Source of the DNA: Butyrivibrio fibrisolvens 16/4
Lineage (GTDB): Bacteria; Bacillota; Clostridia; Lachnospirales; Lachnospiraceae
Direction of reading: 5' to 3'
DNA length: 64,000 bases
NCBI GenBank assembly: GCA_000209815.1
Contig: FP929036.1
Location: 2,880,647 to 2,944,646 of the forward strand
The notes under the pieces are model-generated. The model made no database searches. It was not told the origin of the DNA and was given only the letters and a program-made list of their open reading frames with translations. Both the position numbers and the translations under genes were made by a program. This document shows, in pieces, positions 47,607 to 56,362 of the stretch (position 1 is its first letter; every line of letters begins with the position of its first letter).

Positions 47607-48119
47607 TTACACAGGGCAAATCATCTGAAGGTCAAATGGTTCTTCTTCAGCAATTTCTTTTATTGGGTTAACTGTCAAGTCACTCCCCATTGCTCTGTAA
47701 AACGCAATCGTCTCCTCTGAAGAGCAAGCAGATATGTACAAAGCTTCCGCACCATTTTTTCTTGCTTCATCTTTTCCTACTTCAAATAATCGTCTGCCGA
47801 TACCTAGACCTCTATATTCAGAAGATACCTGCATCATATCAAGAATCATATATCGACCTTTTAGCTGTTTTAATAGTCCTATAAAACCAACAACTCTATC
47901 ATTTTCTAATGCAATGTATGTAATATATTCATCACTGCTTATTTGCTTGGCTACTGAACGTTTTTTATTTAGATCCCAATCTTCGGTATATTTGCATTCA
48001 ATCAATATATATTCCCCGTCAATTCTGCGATATACCTTATTTACATCCTGTTTTCTGTTATATGAATCCAATGAATTTATAGAGAAATTCTTTTCTGATA
48101 ATAATTCTATTTTAATCAA
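47607..48119 (-). CDS. GNAT-family N-acetyltransferase
   Basis: About 170 aa. Acetyl-CoA site in MQVSSEYRGLGIGRRLFEVGKDEARKNGAEALYISACSSEETIAFYRAMG (parts: EYRGLGIGRRLFE, EETIAFYRAMG). Start is TTG 48119, nine bases after AGGAG; the longer reading from 48146 lies upstream of the box. Acceptor unknown. The 39-bp repeat copy lies 42 bp upstream. Confidence 0.85.
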   Translation of the reverse strand: MIKIELLSEKNFSINSLDSYNRKQDVNKVYRRIDGEYILIECKYTEDWDLNKKRSVAKQISSDEYITYIALENDRVVGFIGLLKQLKGRYMILDMMQVSSEYRGLGIGRRLFEVGKDEARKNGAEALYISACSSEETIAFYRAMGSDLTVNPIKEIAEEEPFDLQMICPV

Positions 48120-48160
48120 ATAATAAATCTCCTTGCTTCTAGACATTTATACTAATCTTC

Positions 48161-48199
48161 AACAGTTTGCTTACTTTACTCATTGCACATGCCTCTTAG
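48161..48199. repeat. 39-bp exact repeat, copy 1 (relic of a CPBP-protease gene start)
   Basis: Identical to 58400-58438. On the minus strand it carries AAGAGG, ATG and the codons MSKVSKL of the CPBP gene; here it goes nowhere (stop after 14 codons). A recombination or duplication scar. Confidence 0.8.
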
Positions 48200-48242
48200 C
48201 ATTTCTCGTTTTTCCAATTTATACTGGAAGTTAAGTGTTATC

Positions 48243-48713
48243 CTACATCATCAATAGTTTATCTAGCTCATAAAGGAGCTTCTCTTTCATTTCTCCTAGT
48301 TCTTCGCTGCTGGGTCTGTTTATGTCAGCATACATTTTTTCGCTTGGATAACACCAGACAGGTCCCTTGCCTTGGTTTCCATAGTTATCTATGTCGCCAG
48401 ACCTTCTTGGAAACAGATGCCAATGAATATGTGCACCACCTTCACCATTTCCCAGACATTCATAATTCATTTTTTCTGCTCCGAAAGCATTTTTTACCGC
48501 TTCAGCAATCAATGTCATTTCATATAAGTGCTTTGCCCTTGTCTTCTCATCCAAATCAAACAGTTCAACAACATGGTCTTTATATAAAAAAAGCGTATAC
48601 CCCTTAAAATGTTGAAAATCTCCAATTACCACATATCCAGTTTCAAGTTCTTTTACAAGAAATGGATTGTTGCCAGCCTTTGTTTCTTTAATTCTGTCAC
48701 ATATTCCGCACAT
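48243..48713 (-). CDS. HIT-family protein
   Basis: A 156-aa protein. Histidine-triad motif HIHWHLFPR near residue 97; N-terminal Cys pair MCGICDRI may bind zinc. HIT enzymes hydrolyse nucleotide conjugates (NMP-X). GGAGGGAG before ATG 48713. Stands between two gene relics. Confidence 0.9.
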   Translation of the reverse strand: MCGICDRIKETKAGNNPFLVKELETGYVVIGDFQHFKGYTLFLYKDHVVELFDLDEKTRAKHLYEMTLIAEAVKNAFGAEKMNYECLGNGEGGAHIHWHLFPRRSGDIDNYGNQGKGPVWCYPSEKMYADINRPSSEELGEMKEKLLYELDKLLMM

Positions 48714-48766
48714 ATAATTCTCCCTCCAAATACTGTTTCCTATTCTAAGTTATGCTGAAAGATAAA

Positions 48767-49024
48767 TCATATAACACTTTCAATTAATTGTACTGTTTCA
48801 GACAATCCACCCTCACTCCTGATCTTATCAGATATTTCCATTGCATTTTTGCTTTTTTCTTCATACGTATCTTGCATTTGAACAATGAAATTATAGATAT
48901 TTTGAATGACATTGCGCCGAGTGCGAGCAGAACAGGCTTCTCACCACTTTTAAGAAAGGCTGTTAATTCCTCACTTGGCGAATATACCTCCTCTTCTTCC
49001 CATTGTGAAAATGATAGTTTTCAT
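48767..49024 (-). pseudogene. Relic of a UGT-type glycosyltransferase with internal deletions
   Basis: Only pieces remain. ATG 49024 opens MKTIIFTMG, the usual start of YjiC/MGT-like enzymes, then jumps to EEEEVYSPSEELTAFLKSGEKPVLLALGAMSF (parts: VYSPSEELTAFL, GEKPVLLALGAMSF) in another frame, then to KNAMEISDKIRSEGGLSETVQLIESVI, the usual C-terminal helix. Both gene ends are kept and the middle is lost, twice. Similar decay is seen in the CPBP gene at 58 kb. Confidence 0.7.
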
Positions 49025-49027
49025 GCT

Positions 49028-50131
49028 TCATTTAGTCTCCATTCCTCGCTTCATTCCTGAATTAGCTGCAAAGAAATACATGAAACGGGGAAATTTATAT
49101 GCACTGGTGTAAATATCTGAAGAATTATCAGATTTGTTTATCCTTTCTCCGAGTGTTACAAGGCTGTCATATACATTCTTTCCCGGGCCATTGCTACCAT
49201 ACTTGATCACAGAACCCATCATTCCGCCACCACCAATGGCAACACCACCACAATATTCTATACCACATGCTTTGCACCAGTCCTTAACCATGCTCATAAG
49301 ATTCGCAAGCTGCCTGCTTTCATAAAAGCCCATATTTGAAACAACATAGACTTTCTTGTCATAAACGCAATGCTTTTCAAAAAGCTCCATAAGTCTGACC
49401 ACCTGAGATGGAAGACCATCGACATATAAGGGCATTCCGAAAACAAGCTTCTCTCCTGTCATCAGAATATCAACAAGCTCGTCTAGCTTATTTTCGTACG
49501 AGGTCAAATTAATAATGGTCGCATCATCCACCAGTTGTCCCGCAATCACATCCAAGAACTTTTTAGAATTAGCATTCTCACCGCGAAGACTACAGTTTAT
49601 GAGAATTGTCTTTCCCACAACCACTGACTCTTTTTTTTGCCCAACAACTTTCTGCGCCTGACATTCCTCGAAGCTGACATCTTTAGGCTTTGTATTAAGG
49701 TTTTTTGCTACGGCCTCCACGTACTTGCAGGCCTTCGCCTTATCTTCCACAGTAAAAGCTGCCCCCCTGAACACAAATCGGATTTTCTTATGCTCTTTAT
49801 ATCTGGGTTTGTGATGCATTTCACCTTTATAAATGCGGAAAAAAGGTAGCAAATAGCCGATACTTCTATCCATAACATTCTTTATAAATCCGCTAAATCC
49901 ACCATAGGTATATTTACTGATAATAAGAACTTCATCAGCCTCATGGATGAGTTTACCCATCTGGTCATAGCCATCCTTGATAACACACTGACCAGGAGTT
50001 TTGAGCCAGCATCCAAAACATCCAATGCAAGGCCTTATATTCCCATCATCTGAAATGATTTTCCATCCCTCATAATTAGTTGCTACTTTACTCCATTCTT
50101 CATTGTTATAATCATGAATTAAAAGTTTCAT
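49028..50131 (-). CDS. Two-domain flavodoxin-like FMN reductase
   Basis: About 367 aa: two flavodoxin-type halves. First half: MKLLIHDYNNEEWSKV, Cys pair CIGCFGCWLKTPGQC, KYTYGGFSGFIKNVMDR. Second half from about residue 175: GKTILINCSLRGENANSKKFLDV, GMPLYVDGLPSQVVRLMELF. The duplication is unusual for this family. Start ATG 50131 shares a base with the stop of the upstream hydrolase (TAATG), so they are coupled. Confidence 0.82.
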   Translation of the reverse strand: MKLLIHDYNNEEWSKVATNYEGWKIISDDGNIRPCIGCFGCWLKTPGQCVIKDGYDQMGKLIHEADEVLIISKYTYGGFSGFIKNVMDRSIGYLLPFFRIYKGEMHHKPRYKEHKKIRFVFRGAAFTVEDKAKACKYVEAVAKNLNTKPKDVSFEECQAQKVVGQKKESVVVGKTILINCSLRGENANSKKFLDVIAGQLVDDATIINLTSYENKLDELVDILMTGEKLVFGMPLYVDGLPSQVVRLMELFEKHCVYDKKVYVVSNMGFYESRQLANLMSMVKDWCKACGIEYCGGVAIGGGGMMGSVIKYGSNGPGKNVYDSLVTLGERINKSDNSSDIYTSAYKFPRFMYFFAANSGMKRGMETK

Positions 50132-51462
50132 TATTCTTCCCTTCCCCGGGCAATAAGCCAAATTGCAAATGCCAATATACTAATGATCATCACACTAAAA
50201 CTATAGGGCATCCAAACAAACATGAACCTGTAGCTGATACGAGAGATCACAGGAATCAGAATCAAAACAATCAGAACCATGATCCCACCGTAAAGGCAAA
50301 GTTTCTTTTTCCTATAATCCAGCAACAATGCAATATACAAAGTCAAAAGTATCCCCATGACAAATAAAAAGTCTTGAAGCTCATGGCCAGACACACAGAG
50401 TCCAATTCTCGCATTCACTCCCATGTGCATACCATATATGCCATCGGCTATTTTTGTGGCAATATCCCCTGCAGAAGCAGACAAAACAAAAACCCCAAGA
50501 TCACGCTCTCTGGAAATAATGATCTGTGTACTATAATTTGGATTGTTTCCCCCGTGGTGTACAGTTTCCGGATGTAAATTCCAACCTGCATAGTAATTAT
50601 TTGCGTCTGTTATCTGAAAAGAATTAAAATCAATTTTTTCCCTGACATACCTCATCCATGTAACCAAATCAATAGTGTCAGAAACAAGATAGCCGGCTGC
50701 AGTATTTCCATAATAGGTTGGTGCATCATATTGCCACATTCCAAAAAAGCCAGCCTTACGTCCCGTAAAGATACGCTGTCTATCAGAGTCTGAAGTCCTA
50801 AAAAATGACTCATTCATCCCTACATCTTTAAGAACAGTCTCTGTAATATAATCCTCGTATTTTTGACCGGTAACATTTTCAATAATAAGTGCAAGCACAT
50901 CATAATTGATCGTTGCATATTCATGAACTTCGCCGGGTGCATGAGATAGCTTAACATCAGCTATTTTTCTAACAGTATCCTCTAATGTTATTTCTCCTTC
51001 ACTGCCTTCCGGAATAAGCGAAATGGTCCATACCGGAATCCCGCTTGAATGATTCATAAGATGCCTGACTGTGACTACAGCATCACGACCTTTATACTGT
51101 GGCTTAAACCAGTCTATATAGTCTGTAACAGGTGAATCCAGTTTTATCGCGCCTTCCTTCTGAAGATTAAGTATCCCCACCCCCGTGAATGCCTTTGTCG
51201 TCGACCCTAATTCAAAAAGAGTATGCTCATCAACACTTTTTCCTGCAATATCACAGTATTCCAGATAAATGTTTTCATCGCCGTCCATTATTCCTACAGC
51301 GACTGCTCTGTTATGTGTCATCCTGGAGATTTTGTTGATATATTCCTGTTCATTTTGCAGGGAATATTCTTTTGAATCATAGTGCAAAACAAAGAAGATG
51401 ACTGCAGTAATTATCATAATTATCAGAAGTATTCTTCTAAGTATTATTTTGCTTTGTTTCAT
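50131..51462 (-). CDS. Membrane serine hydrolase (class C beta-lactamase/PBP4* type)
   Basis: A 443-aa protein. N-terminal membrane helix (residues 8-28), extracellular serine hydrolase domain with STTK near 88, YATINY near 188 and HHGGNN near 303, then three C-terminal membrane helices (LFVMGILLTLYIALLL, GGIMVLIVLILIPVIS, FSVMIISILAFAIWLI). The architecture is that of PBP4*-like esterases or immunity-type proteins. Coupled to the FMN reductase below and 4 bp after a DinB-like gene. Confidence 0.83.
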   Translation of the reverse strand: MKQSKIILRRILLIIMIITAVIFFVLHYDSKEYSLQNEQEYINKISRMTHNRAVAVGIMDGDENIYLEYCDIAGKSVDEHTLFELGSTTKAFTGVGILNLQKEGAIKLDSPVTDYIDWFKPQYKGRDAVVTVRHLMNHSSGIPVWTISLIPEGSEGEITLEDTVRKIADVKLSHAPGEVHEYATINYDVLALIIENVTGQKYEDYITETVLKDVGMNESFFRTSDSDRQRIFTGRKAGFFGMWQYDAPTYYGNTAAGYLVSDTIDLVTWMRYVREKIDFNSFQITDANNYYAGWNLHPETVHHGGNNPNYSTQIIISRERDLGVFVLSASAGDIATKIADGIYGMHMGVNARIGLCVSGHELQDFLFVMGILLTLYIALLLDYRKKKLCLYGGIMVLIVLILIPVISRISYRFMFVWMPYSFSVMIISILAFAIWLIARGREE

Positions 51463-51466
51463 AAAA

Positions 51467-52138
51467 CTAATCCTTTTGTGCTATCTTGCAGAGTTTATTC
51501 TTGATGCGGCGCATGGCTTCGATATGCATTATCCAGTGACGGCTAAATGGCATCTGAATCAGTCCTTTTATATCCTTTCCGCACCAGTAATCAATCAGCC
51601 AAAAGGCATTCTCATTCTCACTGACACATTTACTGTGGATAAGTTTTTCCTTTACATCGCCGCCGAATTTTTGCTTTAAATCCTTGTATGTCAGATCTCC
51701 AAGAATCTGATCCGTAGACTCCTTTACAACTTTTACATACAGATATAGTTCTTTAATATTCAGTTTTTCTGAAAACTCTGCAATCTCGTTCCCCTGAAGT
51801 TCATTACCCGTAGTAATAATAGGTGCGCCAATGCGATTATGAAAGTCATGTGTAAACAGAATTTGACTATCCCCTGCTATCATCTCATGGGCAACTATAT
51901 CTTCAATCCTGAAAATATGCCAGATAGAATAGGCAAGGGTTTTACTGTGATATCCGTCCGCACCCGCAAAGGGCATTTTGGCAAAGGCCTCATCCGGATA
52001 TCCACTCACAATCTGTGTGATCTGCTCAAACATTTCCTCCCGGAAAGCCAAAAGCTTCTGAATAGCATCTTTAAAGGTTGCTTCCTTCGTCAGCAATTTC
52101 TGTATTTCTTTATTGTTTTCTGACCATGATTTATCCAT
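51467..52138 (-). CDS. DinB-superfamily protein
   Basis: A 223-aa helical-bundle protein. Metal-binding His residues are plausible in SIWHIFRIEDIVAHEM and FSRHWIMHIEAM. DinB-like proteins often act as metal-dependent thiol-S-transferases with bacillithiol or mycothiol; which thiol here is unknown. First gene of a three-gene set with the serine hydrolase and FMN reductase. Weak ribosome site. Confidence 0.8.
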   Translation of the reverse strand: MDKSWSENNKEIQKLLTKEATFKDAIQKLLAFREEMFEQITQIVSGYPDEAFAKMPFAGADGYHSKTLAYSIWHIFRIEDIVAHEMIAGDSQILFTHDFHNRIGAPIITTGNELQGNEIAEFSEKLNIKELYLYVKVVKESTDQILGDLTYKDLKQKFGGDVKEKLIHSKCVSENENAFWLIDYWCGKDIKGLIQMPFSRHWIMHIEAMRRIKNKLCKIAQKD

Positions 52139-52195
52139 AATCTATCTTCTTACCCCGGTTATTACTTTTATGTCCGGAACATCCTTTACCTATGG

Positions 52196-52642
52196 CTACT
52201 TATCCATCCCTATCCACTGTATGAAAGCTGTCTTATCACTGCTGTTATACCCAGCCTTCTCATAGAAATGCATAGTCTCCGGCTTCTTTGATCCTGTCAG
52301 TAGCATCATTTTGTAACAGTTTTCCTTCTCAGCAATCTTCTTTGCATAATCCAGACATTCACCTGCATACCCGTTTCCTCTGAAATCCGCGTGTGTTACC
52401 ACATTCTCAACAAAAGCATACGGTCTTATATTTCTTGTTAAATTCTGGATGATCACACAAACACAGGAAGATATAATCTGACCATCAACCTCATTTACGA
52501 TCAGATGGTGATTCGGATCTTTAATAATCTGATTCCATATTTTTTCAAGATGTTCATCATGCTTGGGAATACTGTCTTCATGTAAGTAAAGATACAGTTC
52601 CAAAAGTGCTTCCAAATCTTCTTTTTTTGCTTCTCGTATCAT
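52196..52642 (-). CDS. GNAT-family N-acetyltransferase
   Basis: A 148-aa protein. VENVVTHADFRGNGYAGECLDYAKKIAEKENCYKMMLLTGSK contains the acetyl-CoA site (DFRGNGYAGECLD) and MHFYEKAGY closes the fold. Small-molecule or peptide acetyltransferase, substrate unknown. Starts 21 bp after the nucleotidyltransferase gene; AAGGA lies about ten bases before ATG 52642. Confidence 0.87.
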   Translation of the reverse strand: MIREAKKEDLEALLELYLYLHEDSIPKHDEHLEKIWNQIIKDPNHHLIVNEVDGQIISSCVCVIIQNLTRNIRPYAFVENVVTHADFRGNGYAGECLDYAKKIAEKENCYKMMLLTGSKKPETMHFYEKAGYNSSDKTAFIQWIGMDK

Positions 52643-52663
52643 CAGCTGAAAATCCTTACCTCC

Positions 52664-53194
52664 TTAACCTGAAATATATTCCAATTCTATGCTCCAACGT
52701 TCATCTCGACAAGCTGGAATTTGTCTTTCCCGTGCAAATCGTTCTAGTTGCTCTGCCTTTTCTAAACGTCCCAGCTTTCTATAGGCTTCAGCTTCATATG
52801 AAAGTTTCAACACCGGAACCTGATATCCATTCCAATCAACATAATCAAGCAATGTATCTAGCGGGATGATGTTCTCCCATTCATCGGCTGGCTTTTTTTG
52901 AATATCTCCCATAACCTCAACTTCCATTCCATCAACTAAAAACTTTCCGAAGTGAGATCTAATCTTTTCATTACCACTAAAGATTACAGGCTGTACCTCG
53001 TATTCCTTTAACAACTCGCCTAAGATATAAGCCGTTGCTTCATCAGTCTGAATATCTATATCGTGAGTCTCATAATCCATCCCCTGAAGTGCAAAAGATG
53101 TACTTCCTGTTAATCCCCAGCAAACATCCTTACCGGAATCATGTAATAGCATACATATCTTTAGCAATACTTTTTCATGTAATTCTGTAAGCAT
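52664..53194 (-). CDS. Nucleotidyltransferase-fold protein
   Basis: A 176-aa protein of the Pol-beta-like NTase fold: GLTGSTSFALQG and DIDIQTD give the GS and DxD signature, near residues 27-50. The family includes aminoglycoside nucleotidyltransferases and MNT antitoxins; no partner toxin (HEPN) is next to it, so I take it as a stand-alone enzyme. Ribosome site TAGGAG is part of junction repeat copy 1. Confidence 0.8.
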   Translation of the reverse strand: MLTELHEKVLLKICMLLHDSGKDVCWGLTGSTSFALQGMDYETHDIDIQTDEATAYILGELLKEYEVQPVIFSGNEKIRSHFGKFLVDGMEVEVMGDIQKKPADEWENIIPLDTLLDYVDWNGYQVPVLKLSYEAEAYRKLGRLEKAEQLERFARERQIPACRDERWSIELEYISG

Positions 53195-53201
53195 TGTATC
53201 A

Positions 53202-53226
53202 CTCCTACAAACAACGATTTATGCGA
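53202..53226 (-). repeat. Junction repeat copy 1
   Basis: Reads TAAATCGTTGTTTGTAGGAG on the minus strand and supplies the ribosome site of the nucleotidyltransferase gene. Shares both flanks with copy 4 (TATCACTCC..., ...TGCGA). Confidence 0.55.
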
Positions 53227-53749
53227 CTGTCATCTCTTCACGATAGATTACCGATACATGTGTAATCTTGTTTTCAGAATCTGGGTATTCCTTCTCAAAA
53301 TGCATGCCTATAGATTCTGCAGTCTTATAGGAACCTACATTGGTATATTTGCAATATGAATAAAGCGCTGGATAATCAGTATTCTCAAATGCCCAGTCTC
53401 GTACAGCAGCTGCTGCTTCCTTAGCATAGCCATTACGCTGATAGTCTGCTCGAATATGATAACCAATTTCAGGAAGCATCTCCCCCTCAATATTCTGAAG
53501 GGTCAATCCACAGTCCCCAATCATCTCTCCACTATCTTTCAAACAAACAGCCCACAATCCAAAACCGTTCTTATGATACCGGTTCATATTTCTTTCAATC
53601 CAATCGCTAACTCTTTGCTCGTCAAAGGTATATGGATAATGCTGCATGATATCTCTATCAGCGAGAACTTTGTATAATACATCAAAATCATCCTTATTCA
53701 TTTCCCTAAGAAACAAACGGTCTGTTTCCAATATTATTTTCTGTTCCAT
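53219..53749 (-). CDS. GNAT-family (RimJ/RimL type) N-acetyltransferase
   Basis: A 176-aa protein beginning MEQKIILETDRLFLREMNKDD, the RimJ/RimL N-terminus. Acetyl-CoA site in RADYQRNGYAKEAAAAVRDWAFEN. These enzymes acetylate N-terminal amino groups of ribosomal proteins or small acceptors. Start ATG 53749 after GGAGGG; the 12-residue extension upstream has no box. Confidence 0.9.
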   Translation of the reverse strand: MEQKIILETDRLFLREMNKDDFDVLYKVLADRDIMQHYPYTFDEQRVSDWIERNMNRYHKNGFGLWAVCLKDSGEMIGDCGLTLQNIEGEMLPEIGYHIRADYQRNGYAKEAAAAVRDWAFENTDYPALYSYCKYTNVGSYKTAESIGMHFEKEYPDSENKITHVSVIYREEMTVA

Positions 53750-53810
53750 TGATGTCCCTCCTAATGTAGCTAAACTATCCAACAAAGCCCAATTTACTAG
53801 TCAAATTCTC

Positions 53811-54347
53811 TCAACACTTCTTCCCTTTGTGCCTCCAAATCAAGAACACAATACACGCGCCAATTACTACACCGATTGTGTTCAAAATTAAGTCATCGAT
53901 ATCAGTATGTCGTCCAATGCAAACAAGTTGAGTCAACTCAATGAACAGTGTAAAGCCCGCACCAGCGAATATAGTTTTTCGAATCGTATCGAGTTGCTTA
54001 AAACAAATCGGCCACACGATTCCAACCGGTATGAACATCGTGATATTACCAATGACATTCATCTTCCAGCCATCATATCGATCTACAAGGAAGTAGAATG
54101 GAATGATACTGATCATATCATGGATATCATCTCCTAAGCCTATCTTTAACGTTGGTATCTTTCCATTCTCAAGATGAAATCCAAAATACACAAATCGAAA
54201 TATAACAACGATGCAAACGTAAACCAATAACAGTTGGAGTTCTCGCTTAATCGAAAATGCTTTTGTTTTAGCAGCTACAACTAAACGAGTGATAATCCAT
54301 ATAATCGTTATTAGTAAAAAGAGTTGTAAGTACGTAATCTCAATCAT
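53811..54347 (-). CDS. VanZ-like membrane protein
   Basis: A 178-aa protein with about five membrane helices and the VanZ landmarks IGNITMFIPVGIVWPICF, ELTQLVCIGRHTDIDDLILNTIGVVIGACI. A second VanZ protein in this window is the fusion at 33-34 kb. Its start overlaps the flavodoxin gene stop by 8 nt, so both are read from one transcript. Function in this context is unknown. Confidence 0.85.
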   Translation of the reverse strand: MIEITYLQLFLLITIIWIITRLVVAAKTKAFSIKRELQLLLVYVCIVVIFRFVYFGFHLENGKIPTLKIGLGDDIHDMISIIPFYFLVDRYDGWKMNVIGNITMFIPVGIVWPICFKQLDTIRKTIFAGAGFTLFIELTQLVCIGRHTDIDDLILNTIGVVIGACIVFLIWRHKGKKC

Positions 54348-54900
54348 TATTTCCTACTATCTTGCTACAAAAATCGACAATCTCCTGTTTCCTTGTATCT
54401 ACATCCTCTTTGTATTCGATGGATGTGAGTCCCAAATGACCAACGCACTCTATCTCCAGATGCCCATAGAAGTGCTCAATACTGCTAATGATTCTCTCGC
54501 ATTCCGGCATGTTTGGTCCGGTTCTTAGCGCTATCGCATAGCCCTTCTTTCCAGACTTAATTGTTGCATGCGGTTCATGGGTATTACACCATGGCGTGCA
54601 TCGATCAATAAATGCCTTGAACTGCCCCGGTACATCCGCCCAATAAGACGGTGACACAGAGACAATCGCATCCGCATCATCATACTCATGCATGATGTCT
54701 TCAATGACTGCCGCATCATTCATGACACACTTTGCCGTATCGTGACACGAACGACAGCCTCTGCAAAAAGCAAACGCATAGTCATCGATACAAATACTTT
54801 TTACACTGTACTTTACAGATAACTGGTCCGATACTAGCCGAACTATTTCTGCAGTTGCGCCTGTCCGAACAGGACTACAATTGATAACAAGTGCGTTCAT
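54340..54900 (-). CDS. NADPH-dependent FMN reductase-like flavodoxin
   Basis: A 186-aa protein. FMN loop NCSPVRTGATAEIV, Cys-rich FCRGCRSCHDTAKCVMNDA, and SPSYWADVPGQFKAFIDRCTPWC. Reductase of unknown substrate. The ribosome site (GGGGGG) is next to junction repeat copy 2. Operon with VanZ. Confidence 0.86.
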   Translation of the reverse strand: MNALVINCSPVRTGATAEIVRLVSDQLSVKYSVKSICIDDYAFAFCRGCRSCHDTAKCVMNDAAVIEDIMHEYDDADAIVSVSPSYWADVPGQFKAFIDRCTPWCNTHEPHATIKSGKKGYAIALRTGPNMPECERIISSIEHFYGHLEIECVGHLGLTSIEYKEDVDTRKQEIVDFCSKIVGNND

Positions 54901-54905
54901 TGCTC

Positions 54906-54927
54906 CCCCCTATAAATTCCGATTTGT
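54906..54927 (-). repeat. Junction repeat copy 2
   Basis: Minus strand: ACAAATCGGAATTTATAGGG, a near-palindrome (ACAAAT, CGGA, ATTTAT) directly before the ribosome site of the flavodoxin gene. Confidence 0.6.
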
Positions 54928-54933
54928 CTCTTT

Positions 54934-55884
54934 CTACTCTAAAATTCTTTCTAAATTTTTGTAAAACAAAGGTAATTCCAATCCCTGCTTTTTCCCTTCA
55001 TCATACACACATTTACAGCCATATAAAATATCATTAACATCACTGTGTAATGTCATAATTCTGTATGTAAGCTCGTTATATGAAAATAGTTTTTTCATTA
55101 GAATCCCTGCTAACCATGCTGGAATCTTATATGGAAGAAGTTCATTTTTATATAATCCTAAATTAACCCCTCTGCCTTCAACAACTTTCAATGTTTCGCG
55201 TATAGATTTCACCGCCAGTTTTAATGCTTTAGCATCACTCATTAATTCTTTAGCTAATTTATTTGGATTATCTATCTTGCCATTTCTACCTGCAGTTGAT
55301 GTGACGCCAGCATTAATTGCCATATGAATCCAAATCCACTCAAGCATATCAAAAGGTATCTCTTGCTTAATATCTGCAGATGTCAGAAGGGCTATTAAAT
55401 CTGAGTAATTATCTATTTGAGCTTTCTCTTCAGATTCCAGCATAATATGATCAAAGAGTACACAATTAAGGTTCCAACCATCATTCATATGTCCGCCTGC
55501 GGTTGGAAAAGCTATAATATAAGGCAAGTTCCCTACAATTTGCTCAATTTCTTTTCTTTCGCTCCAAAAATTACAAAATAGTACTATTGTACCTTTAATA
55601 TTTCTTTTGTGAATCGTAGCTAAAGCATTGTTAAGATTGCCACTTGCTACACTTATAAATATGAAATCAAACTCTTCATTTTCATGTGCCAGTAATACGT
55701 TATAAGTACCGTCTTTTTCCTCACCTTTACTATCATATCGTCCATCGAATAAATGAACAGATATTTCAAATGGTATATCCCTCTTTCCATCCCTCAAAAT
55801 ATGAAATGTTTCGTGCCCTGCCTTTTGAAAGGCATACGCATAAGTCGTTCCTATAACGCCCAATCCTAATATTGCCACTCTCAT
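54934..55884 (-). CDS. Ketopantoate reductase family protein
   Basis: A 316-aa protein. N-terminal Rossmann NAD(P) site ILGLGVIGTTYAYAFQKAG, then VLLAHENEEFDFIFISV and TAGGHMNDG, with an ApbA/PanE C-terminal helical domain (EWIWIHMAINAGVTSTAG). It reduces 2-oxo acids, possibly 2-dehydropantoate, but this branch is divergent and may use another acid. AGGAGAG before ATG 55884 belongs to junction repeat copy 3. Confidence 0.82.
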   Translation of the reverse strand: MRVAILGLGVIGTTYAYAFQKAGHETFHILRDGKRDIPFEISVHLFDGRYDSKGEEKDGTYNVLLAHENEEFDFIFISVASGNLNNALATIHKRNIKGTIVLFCNFWSERKEIEQIVGNLPYIIAFPTAGGHMNDGWNLNCVLFDHIMLESEEKAQIDNYSDLIALLTSADIKQEIPFDMLEWIWIHMAINAGVTSTAGRNGKIDNPNKLAKELMSDAKALKLAVKSIRETLKVVEGRGVNLGLYKNELLPYKIPAWLAGILMKKLFSYNELTYRIMTLHSDVNDILYGCKCVYDEGKKQGLELPLFYKNLERILE

Positions 55885-55891
55885 GATGTCT

Positions 55892-55913
55892 CTCCTATAA
55901 ATTGCCGATTTGT
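55892..55913 (-). repeat. Junction repeat copy 3
   Basis: Minus strand: ACAAATCGGCAATTTATAGG. It both encodes the last residues (RQIGNL) of the upstream DUF3795 protein and supplies the ribosome site of the next gene. Confidence 0.6.
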
Positions 55914-56308
55914 CTATGCAACAAATACTTAGATTTTATTTTTCCTGTCTTAATGAACTTTATTAACTTTTCTACATCATTAAAATCATCATAGTCTCCA
56001 TTTATACCTTCTCTATGATAAATGATTCCTGATTTTTCATTTCGTTCTAAGCAATCTAATAATTCGCTTTCACCATATCTTTTTATAAATAATGTAAATC
56101 CATAAGGTTTAATCTTTGCCAGCAATCCTTTTTTACAGTCATCTTCACACTCGAAACAGTGCTCTATTCCTTTTTCTAATGAACATTTTCTGTTATCACA
56201 CCAATCTTTATCAGGGCAATCGCCTGAATTGCATCCACTACAATGAACATTTTCGCTGCACAAGCAACATGCCAATCCACATCGTGCTATTCCTAACTCT
56301 CTTTTCAT
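55895..56308 (-). CDS. DUF3795 family Cys-rich protein
   Basis: A 137-aa protein. Cys-rich N-terminus: RCGLACCLCSENVHCSGCNSGDCPDKDWC in parts (CGLACCLC, CSGCNSGDCPD), then HCFECEDDCKKGLL. This is the DUF3795 pattern, likely a zinc or iron-sulfur site; role unknown. The C-terminus RQIGNL is encoded by the junction repeat, which suggests its last codons were captured. AAAAG-type box before ATG 56308, weak. Confidence 0.8.
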   Translation of the reverse strand: MKRELGIARCGLACCLCSENVHCSGCNSGDCPDKDWCDNRKCSLEKGIEHCFECEDDCKKGLLAKIKPYGFTLFIKRYGESELLDCLERNEKSGIIYHREGINGDYDDFNDVEKLIKFIKTGKIKSKYLLHRQIGNL

Positions 56309-56362
56309 AATAATTCTTACTTTTCCTACCTTTGAAATAATAAACTATTACCTGTCTATGAA

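Noticed and set aside
46010..51462. Two beta-lactamase-family genes as antibiotic resistance
   Set aside because: Both belong to the broad serine hydrolase family; SxxK and YxN-type motifs do not show beta-lactam hydrolysis.
52664..53194. Nucleotidyltransferase as half of a toxin-antitoxin pair
   Set aside because: No HEPN or AbiE partner next to it; neighbours are acetyltransferases.
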